64,000 bases of DNA from positions 17,312 through 81,311 of the forward strand of contig CAZFKZ010000004.1 in NCBI GenBank assembly GCA_964519035.1, written 5' to 3'. The notes beneath the pieces were generated by a model that ran no database searches, was not told where the DNA came from, and was given only the letters and a program-made list of their open reading frames with translations. The stretch is from CAJJBL01 sp964519035 (lineage in GTDB: Bacteria > Pseudomonadota > Alphaproteobacteria > Puniceispirillales > Marisalimonadaceae). Below are positions 32,314 through 41,658 of the stretch, one piece after another; the stretch's first letter is position 1, and each line of letters opens with the position of its first letter. Made by a program: the position numbers and the translations under genes.

Positions 32314-35263
32314 TTATATTTTTATCAAGAAATCGTGCTACGTGAACAGATTCTCTATTGATACCATCTTTAATCTGACATCTACACGATGTTCCATCTG
32401 CTATAACCGTAATATCTTCTTTAGTTTTCATTATCGCTGGAAACAGCCTTTCTTTAGCCATTTTCAAAGATATATCATAGGTATTTTTATTATAACCAAA
32501 TGAACCAGCCATACCGCAGCAACTTGTATCAATTGTTTCAACTTTTAAACCTTCTATCATTCCAAGAACACTCTCAATTGGCTTTACTGCGTCAAATGCT
32601 TTTTGATGACAATGTCCATGAAGTAAAACTTTTTTATTCATTTTTTTAAAATTTAATTTGTCACATTGTTTTGATAGAAGTTCTTCAAAGGTGAAAGAAT
32701 TATTTTTTAACAAGTTAATGTTAGGGTCATTAATTAATGCTGGTAATTCGTCTCTAAATGATAAAATACAAGATGGTTCAAGTCCGACCACTGGAATTCC
32801 ATCTTTTAAATATGGAAGAAAAGTTTTTAATATAAGCTCACCTTCAGCTTTTGCTTTATCAATCAAACCATTGCTAAGGTATGTTCTACCACAACATAGA
32901 GGCTTTTTAGACACTTTAGGAGAGGGTAAAAAAGGATAGTAACCTGCAGCTTTTAGAACTTTAATGGCTGATCTTATGTTTTCTGGTTCAAAATAGCGAC
33001 TAAACGTATCGACAAACATAATGACAGGCAATTTATTTGAATTTAAAATTATTGAATTAGGTAATTCATCATCTTTAAAGAAATCTTTTCTCCATTTTGG
33101 AAGAGGACGCTTGGATGTAAAGTCTAGAAATATCTCACTTAACTTTGCAACTCCAGGAATTTTATCTCGTAGGTTAAATAAACTAGGTATTTTTGATGCA
33201 ATTTTTGCATAGTCTGGAAGGTAAGCAATTAATTTATCATGTAAGTTTAATCCATACTTTTGAGTTTTAAGATTAGTCAACTCAATTTTCATTTTTGACA
33301 TATCCACACCAGTAGGACATTCACGTTTACAAGCTTTACAAGAAACACATAAACTCATTGTATCTGACATATGTTTACTAGTTAAAGCTTCTTCGCCTAA
33401 TTGGCCAGATAATGCTAACCTTAAAGTATTAGCTCTACCTCTAGTAGAATCTTTCTCGTCACGAGTAACTCTAAAAGATGGACACATTACACCTCCATCC
33501 AATTTTCTACAAGAACCATTGTTATTGCACATTTCAATTGCGCCTTGAAAGCCACCAGCTTTTCCTGGCCAATCAGCCCAATTTAGTATTGTCGAAATAT
33601 TTTCTGATGCATAACCTGGAGCATATCTAAATAGATTTCTGCTATCCATTTTGGGAGCATCTATTATTTTGCCAGGGTTGAATATGTTATCTGGGTCAAA
33701 AGATGTTTTAATAGTTCTAAATATATCGATCATCTTTTTTCCAAACATAACTTCGTTAAATTCAGATCTAACTATTCCGTCACCATGTTCACCAGAAAAC
33801 GACCCTTGGAATTTTTTAACTAACTCACTAGCTTCGTTAGCAATATTTCTCATTTTACTTACATCATTTTGCAGTTTCATATTTAAAACTGGCCTAACAT
33901 GTAAACACCCTACTGAAGCATGAGCATACCAAGTGCCTTTTGTCTCATATTTATCGAAGATTTTATTTAACCCGTCTGTATATTCTGCAAGATCTTTTAA
34001 TTCGACTGCACAATCTTCTACGAAAGAAACAGGCTTAGCTTCATCTTTCATAGACATCATAATGTTTAATCCAGACTTTCTCATCTCACTAACTTTTGCT
34101 TGAAGATCATTGTCAATTACATCTACTACACCCCCAAGCTTACTTGACGATCCTTTCCACGTAAAACCTAATTCACCCATCATATCATGAAGCTTTTTTA
34201 GCTGAATATGATTATCATCCATTAACTCTTCAGCAAACTCGACAAGTAATAAAGATTTGGGATTACCTTTTACAACAGCTTCAACTGTAGGCTTAAACAT
34301 ATCAATTTTTCTAGCAAGACTGAGCATTGTGTCATCAACTAATTCAACTGCAATAGGATTTAATTTAACAATATGCTGAGCAGCATCCATTGCTTCATAA
34401 AAACTTGGGAAATGACATATTCCCATAATTTTTTGAGAAGGTAAAATAGATAATTTTAATGTTATGGATGATGAATATGCAAGAGTTCCCTCTGATCCAA
34501 CCAATAAATGTGAGAGATTAATACCGTCTCCAACTTTACCATTTGGTCTTGAAGACATGGCATCTGGCAAAAGAGCATCAATATTATATCCACCAACTCT
34601 TCTTAATACTTTGGGAAATTTAGAAAGAATCTCATTTTGATTTTTGTTTGCTAGTTTTAAAAGTTTAGAAATAATTTTAGAACCTGTTTCATTTGATGAA
34701 TTTAATTTATCAAGCTCAAGGTTTTCAAAGTTGTAAGTGGATCCGTCATATAATATTCCTTCAACACCTATAACATTATCTCTCATCATCCCGTATCGAA
34801 TAGATCGACCACCACAACTGTTATTTCCTGCCATGCCGCCAATAGTTGCTCTACTGGAAGTTGATACATCTACAGGAAACCATAATCCATATGGTTTAAG
34901 AAAACGATTTAGTTCATCTAAAACTATACCAGGTTCAACAATGCAAAACATTTTATCTTTATCAAAATGTAAAACTTTGTTTAAATATTTTGAGTTATCA
35001 ATAACAATTGCTTCATTAACGGTTTGTCCACACTGTGACGTCCCACCACCTCGTGGTAATAAAGGAATTTTAGTTTCTCTTGCTAAATTAATAGCTTCGA
35101 TTATGTCCAATTTTGTTTTTGGTATTAATACTCCATAAGGCATCATTTGATATATTGATGCATCAGTGGAATATCTTCCTCTGGTAAAATCATCGTAAAA
35201 AACTTCTGAATTAATATTTTTTTTAAATTTTTTTAATAAATCTTTATTAGCACCGTCTGGCAT
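32306..35263 (-). CDS. FAD-linked dehydrogenase fused to Fe-S/CCG domain (D-lactate/glycolate oxidase type)
   Basis: The 985-residue protein joins a GlcD/Dld-like FAD-binding half and a GlcF-like half. N-terminal FAD motif LLPRGGGTSQCGQTVN (about 75-90) and GEHGDGIVRSEF (about 495) are clear. The C-terminal part has Fe-S cysteines in SLCVSCKACKRECPTGVDM, then two CCG-type motifs: PLCCGRTYL and DTSCCGMAGSFGYN. It also has HGHCHQKAF. Such large fused enzymes oxidise D-lactate or a related 2-hydroxyacid and feed electrons to the membrane. AAGGT precedes the ATG. It probably transcribes with the molybdopterin gene. Confidence 0.92.
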   Translation of the reverse strand: MPDGANKDLLKKFKKNINSEVFYDDFTRGRYSTDASIYQMMPYGVLIPKTKLDIIEAINLARETKIPLLPRGGGTSQCGQTVNEAIVIDNSKYLNKVLHFDKDKMFCIVEPGIVLDELNRFLKPYGLWFPVDVSTSSRATIGGMAGNNSCGGRSIRYGMMRDNVIGVEGILYDGSTYNFENLELDKLNSSNETGSKIISKLLKLANKNQNEILSKFPKVLRRVGGYNIDALLPDAMSSRPNGKVGDGINLSHLLVGSEGTLAYSSSITLKLSILPSQKIMGICHFPSFYEAMDAAQHIVKLNPIAVELVDDTMLSLARKIDMFKPTVEAVVKGNPKSLLLVEFAEELMDDNHIQLKKLHDMMGELGFTWKGSSSKLGGVVDVIDNDLQAKVSEMRKSGLNIMMSMKDEAKPVSFVEDCAVELKDLAEYTDGLNKIFDKYETKGTWYAHASVGCLHVRPVLNMKLQNDVSKMRNIANEASELVKKFQGSFSGEHGDGIVRSEFNEVMFGKKMIDIFRTIKTSFDPDNIFNPGKIIDAPKMDSRNLFRYAPGYASENISTILNWADWPGKAGGFQGAIEMCNNNGSCRKLDGGVMCPSFRVTRDEKDSTRGRANTLRLALSGQLGEEALTSKHMSDTMSLCVSCKACKRECPTGVDMSKMKIELTNLKTQKYGLNLHDKLIAYLPDYAKIASKIPSLFNLRDKIPGVAKLSEIFLDFTSKRPLPKWRKDFFKDDELPNSIILNSNKLPVIMFVDTFSRYFEPENIRSAIKVLKAAGYYPFLPSPKVSKKPLCCGRTYLSNGLIDKAKAEGELILKTFLPYLKDGIPVVGLEPSCILSFRDELPALINDPNINLLKNNSFTFEELLSKQCDKLNFKKMNKKVLLHGHCHQKAFDAVKPIESVLGMIEGLKVETIDTSCCGMAGSFGYNKNTYDISLKMAKERLFPAIMKTKEDITVIADGTSCRCQIKDGINRESVHVARFLDKNIIY

Positions 35264-35390
35264 ATATATGACCTTGAGATTATTTTTAATTCGATATGGA
35301 AAGTATTTAATTATGAGTGTATATGTAATATAATTATAAAGATAATAATTTCAACAAACCATTAAAACAATAATAAGGATCCTTTTCTAA

Positions 35391-36569
35391 ATGAATAACC
35401 CTAATTACAAGCCAGGAAAACATTTTTTACAACTACCAGGCCCTTCAAATGTTCCAGATAGAATTTTAAGAGCTATGGATTTTCCTACTATAGATCACAG
35501 AGGCCCAGATTTTAGTTTGTTAGCTCAAGATTGTCTTGAGGGCATGAAAACTATTTTTAAAACTAAAGAAAATGTCATTATATATCCCGCTTCTGGAACA
35601 GGTGCATGGGAAGCAGCTCTTGTAAATATAGTAAATTCTGGAGAATTAGTTTTAATGGTAGAAACAGGGCACTTTGCTTCTCTATGGGAAAACATGGCAA
35701 AAAAATTAGATATTAATTGTGAGTTCCTAAAAACAGATTGGAGAAGAGGTGTCGACCCTCAGGCTATAGAAGACAGATTAAAAAAAGATACAAATAATGA
35801 GATTAAAGCTTTATGTGTTGTGCATAATGAAACTTCTACAGGAAGTACATCAAGAATTAGTGAAGTAAGAAAAGCTATTGATAATGCAGGTCATGATTGC
35901 ATTTTGATGGTTGATACAATCTCAGGTCTTGGTTCAATGGAATTTAAACATGATGAATGGGGTGTTGATGTAACAATTTCCGGCTCTCAAAAAGGTTTAA
36001 TGCTTCCTCCAGGTTTGTCATTTAACGCTGTTTCTGAAAAGGCTTTATCTATATCAAAAAAATCTGGAATGAAAAGATCATATTGGGATTGGCAAGATCA
36101 AGTTGATTCTAATAAATTAGGATCATTTCCCTATACCCCAGCAACGAACCTACTTTATGGTCTAAAAGAGGCTATTAAAATGCTTCATGAAGAAGGGCTT
36201 GAAAATGTATTTAAACGTCATGATAGACATGCTGAGGCAACCAGAGCTGCAGTTCAAGCCTGGGGTTTAGAAGTTCTGTGTTTAGACGATAGAGATTTCT
36301 CAAGTGTTTTAACTGCTGTCCTTTTGCCTGAAGGATCTAATGCTGACGCTTTAAGAAAAATTATCTTAGAAAATTTTAATATGTCATTAGGAAATGGTCT
36401 ATCTAAACTTGCCGGCAAAGTTTTTAGAATAGGTCATCTTGGAGATTTTAATGATTTAATGTTGATGGGCACTCTCAATGGTGTTGAAATGGGTCTGTCT
36501 CTTGCAGGAATCCCTTTTCAAAAAGGCGGATCACAAACTGCGATGCAAACCCTATTAGACAATAAATAA
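35391..36569 (+). CDS. Serine-glyoxylate/alanine-glyoxylate aminotransferase
   Basis: PLP-dependent class V aminotransferase. The 392 residues include LPGPSNVPDRILRAM, the glycine-rich YPASGTGAWEAAL and the PLP-binding Lys at about residue 201 in TISGSQKGLMLPPGLSF. The sequence fits the SgaA serine-glyoxylate group used in the serine cycle and in glycolate metabolism. It is divergent from the hydroxyacid dehydrogenase gene, which would fit glyoxylate metabolism; this is inference. Start context is AAGGATCC about 11 nt before ATG. Confidence 0.9.
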   Translation: MNNPNYKPGKHFLQLPGPSNVPDRILRAMDFPTIDHRGPDFSLLAQDCLEGMKTIFKTKENVIIYPASGTGAWEAALVNIVNSGELVLMVETGHFASLWENMAKKLDINCEFLKTDWRRGVDPQAIEDRLKKDTNNEIKALCVVHNETSTGSTSRISEVRKAIDNAGHDCILMVDTISGLGSMEFKHDEWGVDVTISGSQKGLMLPPGLSFNAVSEKALSISKKSGMKRSYWDWQDQVDSNKLGSFPYTPATNLLYGLKEAIKMLHEEGLENVFKRHDRHAEATRAAVQAWGLEVLCLDDRDFSSVLTAVLLPEGSNADALRKIILENFNMSLGNGLSKLAGKVFRIGHLGDFNDLMLMGTLNGVEMGLSLAGIPFQKGGSQTAMQTLLDNK

Positions 36570-36604
36570 TTCTAATAAGAAAATTTGAATAAAGGTGTAT
36601 TTAG

Positions 36605-37921
36605 TTGAGCAATCTTAAATTTTTTCAGGGCCTTTTAAATTCTCTTTTTGAAAAGCCAATAAATAAATCAAAGTTTAGTTTTTTCTCAGAAAATAAACTG
36701 CCTGTGAGTTCTAAAGAATATATTGACAATGTTGCCACAGCAATGGGAGAAGTTTCAGCTCTTGGTCATGCAGAGATGTTGATGCAGCATTGTGAAAAAT
36801 TAAATGATGATGAATTACTAAATTTCTTTCAATTACTTAATAGTAGTTATAATTTCGATAATGACAATCTTACTCTAAAACTAAAAAATTATACGGTTAG
36901 ACAAAATTCTGAAAATCTAATTAATTTTTTAAAATTAGTAGAGCCTCAAAGACGCGAAATTTTTCGTAGGTGTAATGCAATTAGTAGAGGTACAATCAGA
37001 TTAGTTAAACTAAGAAGCAGATTACTAAAATTAATTAAGAGGAATTCTGACTTAAATGCTGTGGATTTTGACTTGGTTTACCTATTTAAAAACTGGTTTA
37101 ATAGAGGATTCCTAATTCTAAGGCCTATAAATTGGGAAACTCCAGCGCATATTTTAGAAAAAATTATTGCTTATGAAGCAGTGCATGAGATTAACTCATG
37201 GGATGAGTTAAGATCTCGTTTAGCTCCAAGTGATAGAAGATGTTTTGCTTTTTTTCACCCTGCTATGCAAGACGAACCAATTATATTTGTTGAAGTTGCT
37301 CTTATGAAAGAAGTACCTTCAGAAATTGATAGTGTGCTAAAAGAAAAAAGAGATATTTTAAAGCCTGAAGATACTAACATAGCCGTTTTTTATTCAATAT
37401 CCAATTGTCAGAAAGGTTTGGCAGGTATTTCTTTTGGTAACTTTTTAATTAAACAAGTTGCTAATGATTTAAACTTAGAATTTAAAAATCTGAAAAAATT
37501 TGTAACTCTTTCTCCTGTTCCTGGATTAAGAAAATGGTTAAAAAATAAATTTCCACAATTTGATCTTAGGTTAGATAAATGTCAAAAACCTGAACATTAT
37601 CTAAAGCTTCACGATGATTTAATGGATTATGCAGGTCAATATTTCATCAACTCTGACCGCCCGGATAAAATGCCTAATGATCCTGTCGCAAGATTTCATC
37701 TTGGAAATGGTGCATCTTTGGAGCAGATCAATTTTTTAGGAGATACTTCTGCTAATGGCATATCTTTATCGGGAGGTTTAATGGTAAATTATTTGTATGA
37801 TCTTGAAAAAGTAGAACAAAATCATGAATTTCTGATCTCTGATAAAAAGATAAATATATCAAAATCTGCAAAAAAAGATTTACTTAAATATATGAAAAGT
37901 TCTAAGTTGCAAGCACTATAA
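36605..37921 (+). CDS. Malonyl-CoA decarboxylase
   Basis: Decarboxylates malonyl-CoA to acetyl-CoA, controlling fatty acid synthesis or degrading malonate. The 438 residues match the family: an N-terminal helical domain and the GNAT-like catalytic domain with CFAFFHPAMQDEPIIFVEVA, AVFYSISNCQKGLAGISFGN, the Ser in FVTLSPVPGL and the His in ARFHLGNGA. The start is TTG, preceded by AAAGGTG. It lies 35 nt after the aminotransferase. No malonate transporter or malonyl-CoA synthetase is adjacent. Confidence 0.92.
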   Translation: MSNLKFFQGLLNSLFEKPINKSKFSFFSENKLPVSSKEYIDNVATAMGEVSALGHAEMLMQHCEKLNDDELLNFFQLLNSSYNFDNDNLTLKLKNYTVRQNSENLINFLKLVEPQRREIFRRCNAISRGTIRLVKLRSRLLKLIKRNSDLNAVDFDLVYLFKNWFNRGFLILRPINWETPAHILEKIIAYEAVHEINSWDELRSRLAPSDRRCFAFFHPAMQDEPIIFVEVALMKEVPSEIDSVLKEKRDILKPEDTNIAVFYSISNCQKGLAGISFGNFLIKQVANDLNLEFKNLKKFVTLSPVPGLRKWLKNKFPQFDLRLDKCQKPEHYLKLHDDLMDYAGQYFINSDRPDKMPNDPVARFHLGNGASLEQINFLGDTSANGISLSGGLMVNYLYDLEKVEQNHEFLISDKKINISKSAKKDLLKYMKSSKLQAL

Positions 37922-37939
37922 TTATTGATAAGGAAAAAA

Positions 37940-38326
37940 ATGTTTATTATAAAATCTATTTTGGCTTTCTTGTTATTCTCCTTTATCTCAACAAGTAGCT
38001 TTGCAAAGCAAATATCATATGATTGCAAACCTAAAAGTGCTGCAGCAATAAGATCAGACGGAATTCAAGTCTTTAAAATTACTGGAAAAGAAAAATCTGT
38101 TGAGGTAATTATAAGAGATGGAGAAAATTTAGATCCAGGTTTTTTTCTTGTTAATAAGTCAAAATACGAAATACTTGATCTAGGCACTGGAAAAACTTAC
38201 GCGTTTGATAGAAATGAACCTTGGACACATATTCAAGATATTTTTTTTATGAATGATAAAACGTTATCATTCGTGCTTTCAGCAAATGGTTCTATTACTC
38301 GATACCTTTGTGACGAAAATAAATAA
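37940..38326 (+). CDS. Small secreted protein with two Cys (128 aa)
   Basis: A protein with a signal peptide (MFIIKSILAFLLFSFISTSS, then FAKQ) and a short beta-rich mature part. It has Cys near the start (SYDCKPK) and at the end (RYLCDENK), a likely disulfide. I recognise no family. ATG 37940 is preferred to an upstream TTG at 37925 because AAGGA sits 5-10 nt before it. It lies between malonyl-CoA decarboxylase and a DMT transporter, and probably sits in the periplasm. Confidence 0.65.
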   Translation: MFIIKSILAFLLFSFISTSSFAKQISYDCKPKSAAAIRSDGIQVFKITGKEKSVEVIIRDGENLDPGFFLVNKSKYEILDLGTGKTYAFDRNEPWTHIQDIFFMNDKTLSFVLSANGSITRYLCDENK

Positions 38327-39245
38327 AATTTTTAACAATCTATTATTTTCCAAAAATTTAAAAAACATCAAGTTAATTTTTATTCTAGTTTTTTTGATTA
38401 TTGTTTGGAGTGTAGTCTGGCCTTTATTTCGTTTTGTTGTTCAAGAAATACCCCCATTGGTATTCAGGGTATCAGCAGGAATACCAGCAGCATTTTTACT
38501 TTTATTTCTTGCGAAAATTAATAGTCATAAACTTAGTATTCCAAAAAATAAGTGGAAACCTTTATTTTTCATAAGCCTATGTAACGTTACTTTATGGCAA
38601 GTGTTGATGCTATATGGTGTAAGTCTGCTAGGTGGAGGAAGGGCAGCCGTTTTAGGTTATACTATGCCCGTTTGGGCTGTTATTGTCGCTTCTATATTTG
38701 GATATGAGCGCATGACATTATCTAGTTTTCTTGCTCTTTGTTTAGGAGTTTTTGGAGTGGTTTCATTAACTTTTGGCATAGATTTTTTTTCTAACTGGAT
38801 TGGTATATTAGTAATGCTAATGGCTGGTTTAAGTTGGGGTGTCGGGACTATGATACTGAAATATGGAGGATTAAATTATAATGGTTTTGTAATTGCAGGT
38901 TGGCAACAATTAATTGGTATTGTGCCTGTAATTCCATTTGCTATTCTATGGGATTTTGAAAATATAGGTAATCCTGATTTCAGACATTTTTTAGTATTAA
39001 TATTTGCAGTGTTTTTTTCAAGTGCCTATACTTACTGGGCGTACTTTGTTGTGTTGCAAAATTTCACTGTCACCGTTACTTCTATATCTGTTATGATGGT
39101 TCCAGTTTTAGCTTTACTGATAGACACATTTTATTTAAATTTAGATATTTCTTATTACGATTTGATAGCTTTATTGTTAATTGTAATAAGTATTTTTGTT
39201 GCGGCTACAAAACCATTTGAAAACAAGAAGAAAAAATTGGAGTGA
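38286..39245 (+). CDS. EamA/DMT superfamily transporter
   Basis: Ten-helix drug/metabolite transporter of the EamA family. The helices begin at VFLIIVWSVVWPLFRFVVQE and include LYGVSLLGGGRAAVLGYTMP in the first repeat and SWGVGTMILKYGGLNYNGF in the second. The start is uncertain: candidate ATGs at 38253 and 38286 and a GTG at 38310 all overlap the secreted-protein gene, and none has a strong Shine-Dalgarno; 38286 is a compromise. Substrate is unknown. Confidence 0.82.
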   Translation: MVLLLDTFVTKINKIFNNLLFSKNLKNIKLIFILVFLIIVWSVVWPLFRFVVQEIPPLVFRVSAGIPAAFLLLFLAKINSHKLSIPKNKWKPLFFISLCNVTLWQVLMLYGVSLLGGGRAAVLGYTMPVWAVIVASIFGYERMTLSSFLALCLGVFGVVSLTFGIDFFSNWIGILVMLMAGLSWGVGTMILKYGGLNYNGFVIAGWQQLIGIVPVIPFAILWDFENIGNPDFRHFLVLIFAVFFSSAYTYWAYFVVLQNFTVTVTSISVMMVPVLALLIDTFYLNLDISYYDLIALLLIVISIFVAATKPFENKKKKLE

Positions 39246-39247
39246 TT

Positions 39248-40276
39248 ATGTTTACCCATTCACAACTTATGAAATTTTGTACTGAAATATTTTTATCTTT
39301 AAAAATGGATAATGAAAAAGCCCATGATACGTCTGAAATCTTAATAGAAGCAGACATGATGAAACATTCTACTCACGGAGTTAGGTTATTACCGCTTTAT
39401 ATTAAAGATATTGAATTAGGAAATATGAGAGTTAATGGACAAGAAAAAATTTTGAAAGACACTGGAAGTTGTTTGACTTGGGATGGAAAATTATTGCCAG
39501 GCACTTGGCTAACAAAAAAAGCATTAAAAACAGCTGCTGAAAGGGCACAAAAGTTTGGTGTAGCAACTGTATCAATAAGTAATAGTCATCATAATGGAGC
39601 ATTAGCCGCATATATGTTACCTATTGTAGATAAAGGGTTAATACCTATAATTAAAAGCTCTGTTCCTTCTTCTGCTACTGTAGCACCATTTGGTGGAACC
39701 AAAGCCTTGTTTACCCCAGATCCAATGGCAATGGCTTATCCAACGAATGATAATCCGGTCATTATTGATATAAGTGCATCTATTACAACTAATAATATGA
39801 TATCTGACAAGATTTCCAAAAATGAGCTCTTTGATTTTGATTGTTTATTAACTTCTGATGGCTTGCCAACAAATGATCCTAATGAAGTAAGAAATAATAA
39901 TGGTACAGTTATGCCACTTGGTGGAATGGAATATGGTCATAAAGGATATGGATTGGCTTTAGGTATAGAGGCGTTGTCTCAAGGATTATCAGGCTCTGGA
40001 AGAAGTAAAAAGCCTAAAACAATGAATTTATCTACTTTTATACAAGTGATAGATCCAGAAGCTTTTTCAGGGCTTGATTTTTTTAAAAAGGAAATGAGTT
40101 TTTTGGCACAGCAATGTTTGGCTAATCCTCCAAAAAACCCAAACCGAAAGGTAAGGTTGCCTGGACAAAACGCACTTAAATTTAGAAAAAAATCTCTCAA
40201 AGAAGGTATATCTTTAGATCAGGAAACAGTACTAATTTTAGAAGAAATTGCTGAAAAATTTAAAATTATTATTTAG
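39248..40276 (+). CDS. Second Ldh/malate dehydrogenase-2 family oxidoreductase
   Basis: The 343-residue NAD(P)-dependent dehydrogenase is a paralogue of the gene at 27797. It shows MKHSTHGVRLLPLYIKDIE (catalytic His), VSISNSHHNGALAAYM and GGMEYGHKGYGLALGIEALSQ. ATG 39248 is chosen because GGAG at 39239-39242 is spaced correctly, whereas the overlapping GTG at 39242 is not. It starts 2 nt after the EamA stop. Confidence 0.88.
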   Translation: MFTHSQLMKFCTEIFLSLKMDNEKAHDTSEILIEADMMKHSTHGVRLLPLYIKDIELGNMRVNGQEKILKDTGSCLTWDGKLLPGTWLTKKALKTAAERAQKFGVATVSISNSHHNGALAAYMLPIVDKGLIPIIKSSVPSSATVAPFGGTKALFTPDPMAMAYPTNDNPVIIDISASITTNNMISDKISKNELFDFDCLLTSDGLPTNDPNEVRNNNGTVMPLGGMEYGHKGYGLALGIEALSQGLSGSGRSKKPKTMNLSTFIQVIDPEAFSGLDFFKKEMSFLAQQCLANPPKNPNRKVRLPGQNALKFRKKSLKEGISLDQETVLILEEIAEKFKIII

Positions 40277-40283
40277 AACCAAC

Positions 40284-40736
40284 TTAGCGTCCTCTCCACT
40301 CACTGATTTCTCCAAGCAACTCTATAAGAGTTGTTAATTTTTCTTCACCATAACGTCTGTGAAGTGCTTTGAAGAAATTATCAATTTCAGGAGCAATCTT
40401 TTCAAGAGTGTCTTCACCCAGCTTAGTTATTGTAAGGTTTATTCTTCTGCCATCATTAGCGTCAATGAAACGTGAAATAAATTTATCATTCTCAAGTTTA
40501 CTAATAATTCTAGATAAACTTGGAGCAAGAATACATGCATCAAAAGCCACTTGACCAGCATCAGAAGTTCCTTTTTCTCCTAATACTCTCAAAACTCGCC
40601 ATTGTTGTTCGGTAAAACCATGTTTAGATAGAACTGGTCTAACTGACAGCATTAGTGCCTCTCGTCCTCTTAGCATAGCTATAGGGAGTGATCTACTGGT
40701 ATCAGGATAGCTAATTTTATTTTGTTCTTCTTGCAT
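40284..40736 (-). CDS. MarR family repressor, HpaR type
   Basis: The 150-residue winged-helix protein resembles HpaR (HpcR), the repressor of homoprotocatechuate catabolic genes: RSLPIAMLRGREALMLSVRP, LSKHGFTEQQWRVLRVLGEK and the recognition helix ILAPSLSRIISKLENDKFI. It has the typical DGRRINLTIT wing. GGAGATG precedes the ATG. It is divergent from the HpcH/HpaI aldolase gene at 40849, which is the arrangement expected of regulator and target. An aromatic or acidic effector would be needed; I do not know which. Confidence 0.88.
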   Translation of the reverse strand: MQEEQNKISYPDTSRSLPIAMLRGREALMLSVRPVLSKHGFTEQQWRVLRVLGEKGTSDAGQVAFDACILAPSLSRIISKLENDKFISRFIDANDGRRINLTITKLGEDTLEKIAPEIDNFFKALHRRYGEEKLTTLIELLGEISEWRGR

Positions 40737-40786
40737 TTTTTTAACATCTCCATAACAATTTAAACTGTAAACAAAAGCAATCTATT

Positions 40787-40827
40787 TTGACACATTAAAG
40801 AACTTAACATATTAAATACTTTAATAT
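40787..40827 (+). promoter_or_regulatory. Promoter with overlapping operator-like inverted repeat
   Basis: TTGACA (40787-40792, perfect -35) and TATTAA (40810-40815) are 17 bp apart, giving a plausible promoter for the aldolase gene. A perfect 8-bp inverted repeat with 3-bp centre, ATATTAAA-TAC-TTTAATAT (40809-40827), overlaps the -10 box. It is 22 bp before the start codon, in the spacer divergent with the HpaR-type repressor. A repressor bound here would block transcription, so it is a good candidate for the regulator's own operator. Confidence 0.55.
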
Positions 40828-40848
40828 TCAATTATGAGGTAAAAAAAG

Positions 40849-41625
40849 ATGAAAAACATAGCTAAAGAACAAATTTTAAATGGTGATTTATCTCTAGGTG
40901 TTGGATTAAGGCAAAGTAGAACTTCAGATATTGGAAAAATCATGGCTACTTGCGGTTATGATTGGCTATTTATTGATATGGAACATAATAGCATGAGTGT
41001 GGATATAGCGTCTCAAATTTCTGTAGCGGCTCAAGATGCTGGTATAACACCTATTGTAAGAGTACCTGACTTTGCTCATCATCACGCCACAAGAGTACTT
41101 GATTGTGGAGCTATGGGAATTGTGTTTCCCCATGTTGATGACGCTAAAACAGCAAAAAAGCTAGTATCTTATTGTTTGTTTCCGCCTCATGGTCATCGCT
41201 CAATGACAGGTGCTTTACCACAGTTAAACTTTGAACAGTTGCCAATACCTGAAGTAGCAAAAAAAATTAATGAGAATATGATAGTAGTTATAATGTTAGA
41301 AAGTCCAACTGCTATTGATAACGTTGAAGAAATAGCAGCTGTTGAGGGTATTGATGTGATATTGATTGGAACCAATGATTTATGTATGGAAATGGGTATC
41401 CCTGGAGACTATTCTAATCCTAAAATTAAAGACGCTTATTACAAAGTTATTTCAGCTTGCAGTAAATTTAATAAAACACCTGGCATGGGTGGTGTTTATG
41501 ATGAAGAATTAATGTCTGAATATATTAATATGGGTATGAAATTTATATTATCAGGATCAGATCTGTCATTTATGATGGCTTCAGCTAAACAAAAATCTAA
41601 AAATCTGAGGTCTTTTTTGAAATAA
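40849..41625 (+). CDS. HpcH/HpaI family class II aldolase (second copy)
   Basis: The 258-residue metal-dependent aldolase shows LFIDMEHNSMSVDIAS, TPIVRVPDFAHHHATR, the metal-site Glu in VVIMLESPTAID and Asp in IGTNDLCMEMG. It cleaves 2-keto-4-hydroxyacids to pyruvate and an aldehyde by homology. It is divergent from an HpaR-type repressor and is followed after 33 nt by an Old Yellow Enzyme-type gene. The aldolase at 8489 is a distant paralogue with the same catalytic plan. Confidence 0.9.
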   Translation: MKNIAKEQILNGDLSLGVGLRQSRTSDIGKIMATCGYDWLFIDMEHNSMSVDIASQISVAAQDAGITPIVRVPDFAHHHATRVLDCGAMGIVFPHVDDAKTAKKLVSYCLFPPHGHRSMTGALPQLNFEQLPIPEVAKKINENMIVVIMLESPTAIDNVEEIAAVEGIDVILIGTNDLCMEMGIPGDYSNPKIKDAYYKVISACSKFNKTPGMGGVYDEELMSEYINMGMKFILSGSDLSFMMASAKQKSKNLRSFLK

Positions 41626-41658
41626 TACACTAATAATAAATTATAAGGAGTTTATATT

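Noticed and set aside
34737..35138. 133-codon plus-strand frame
   Set aside because: It lies opposite the FAD dehydrogenase with its strong FAD motif; the frame is a shadow.
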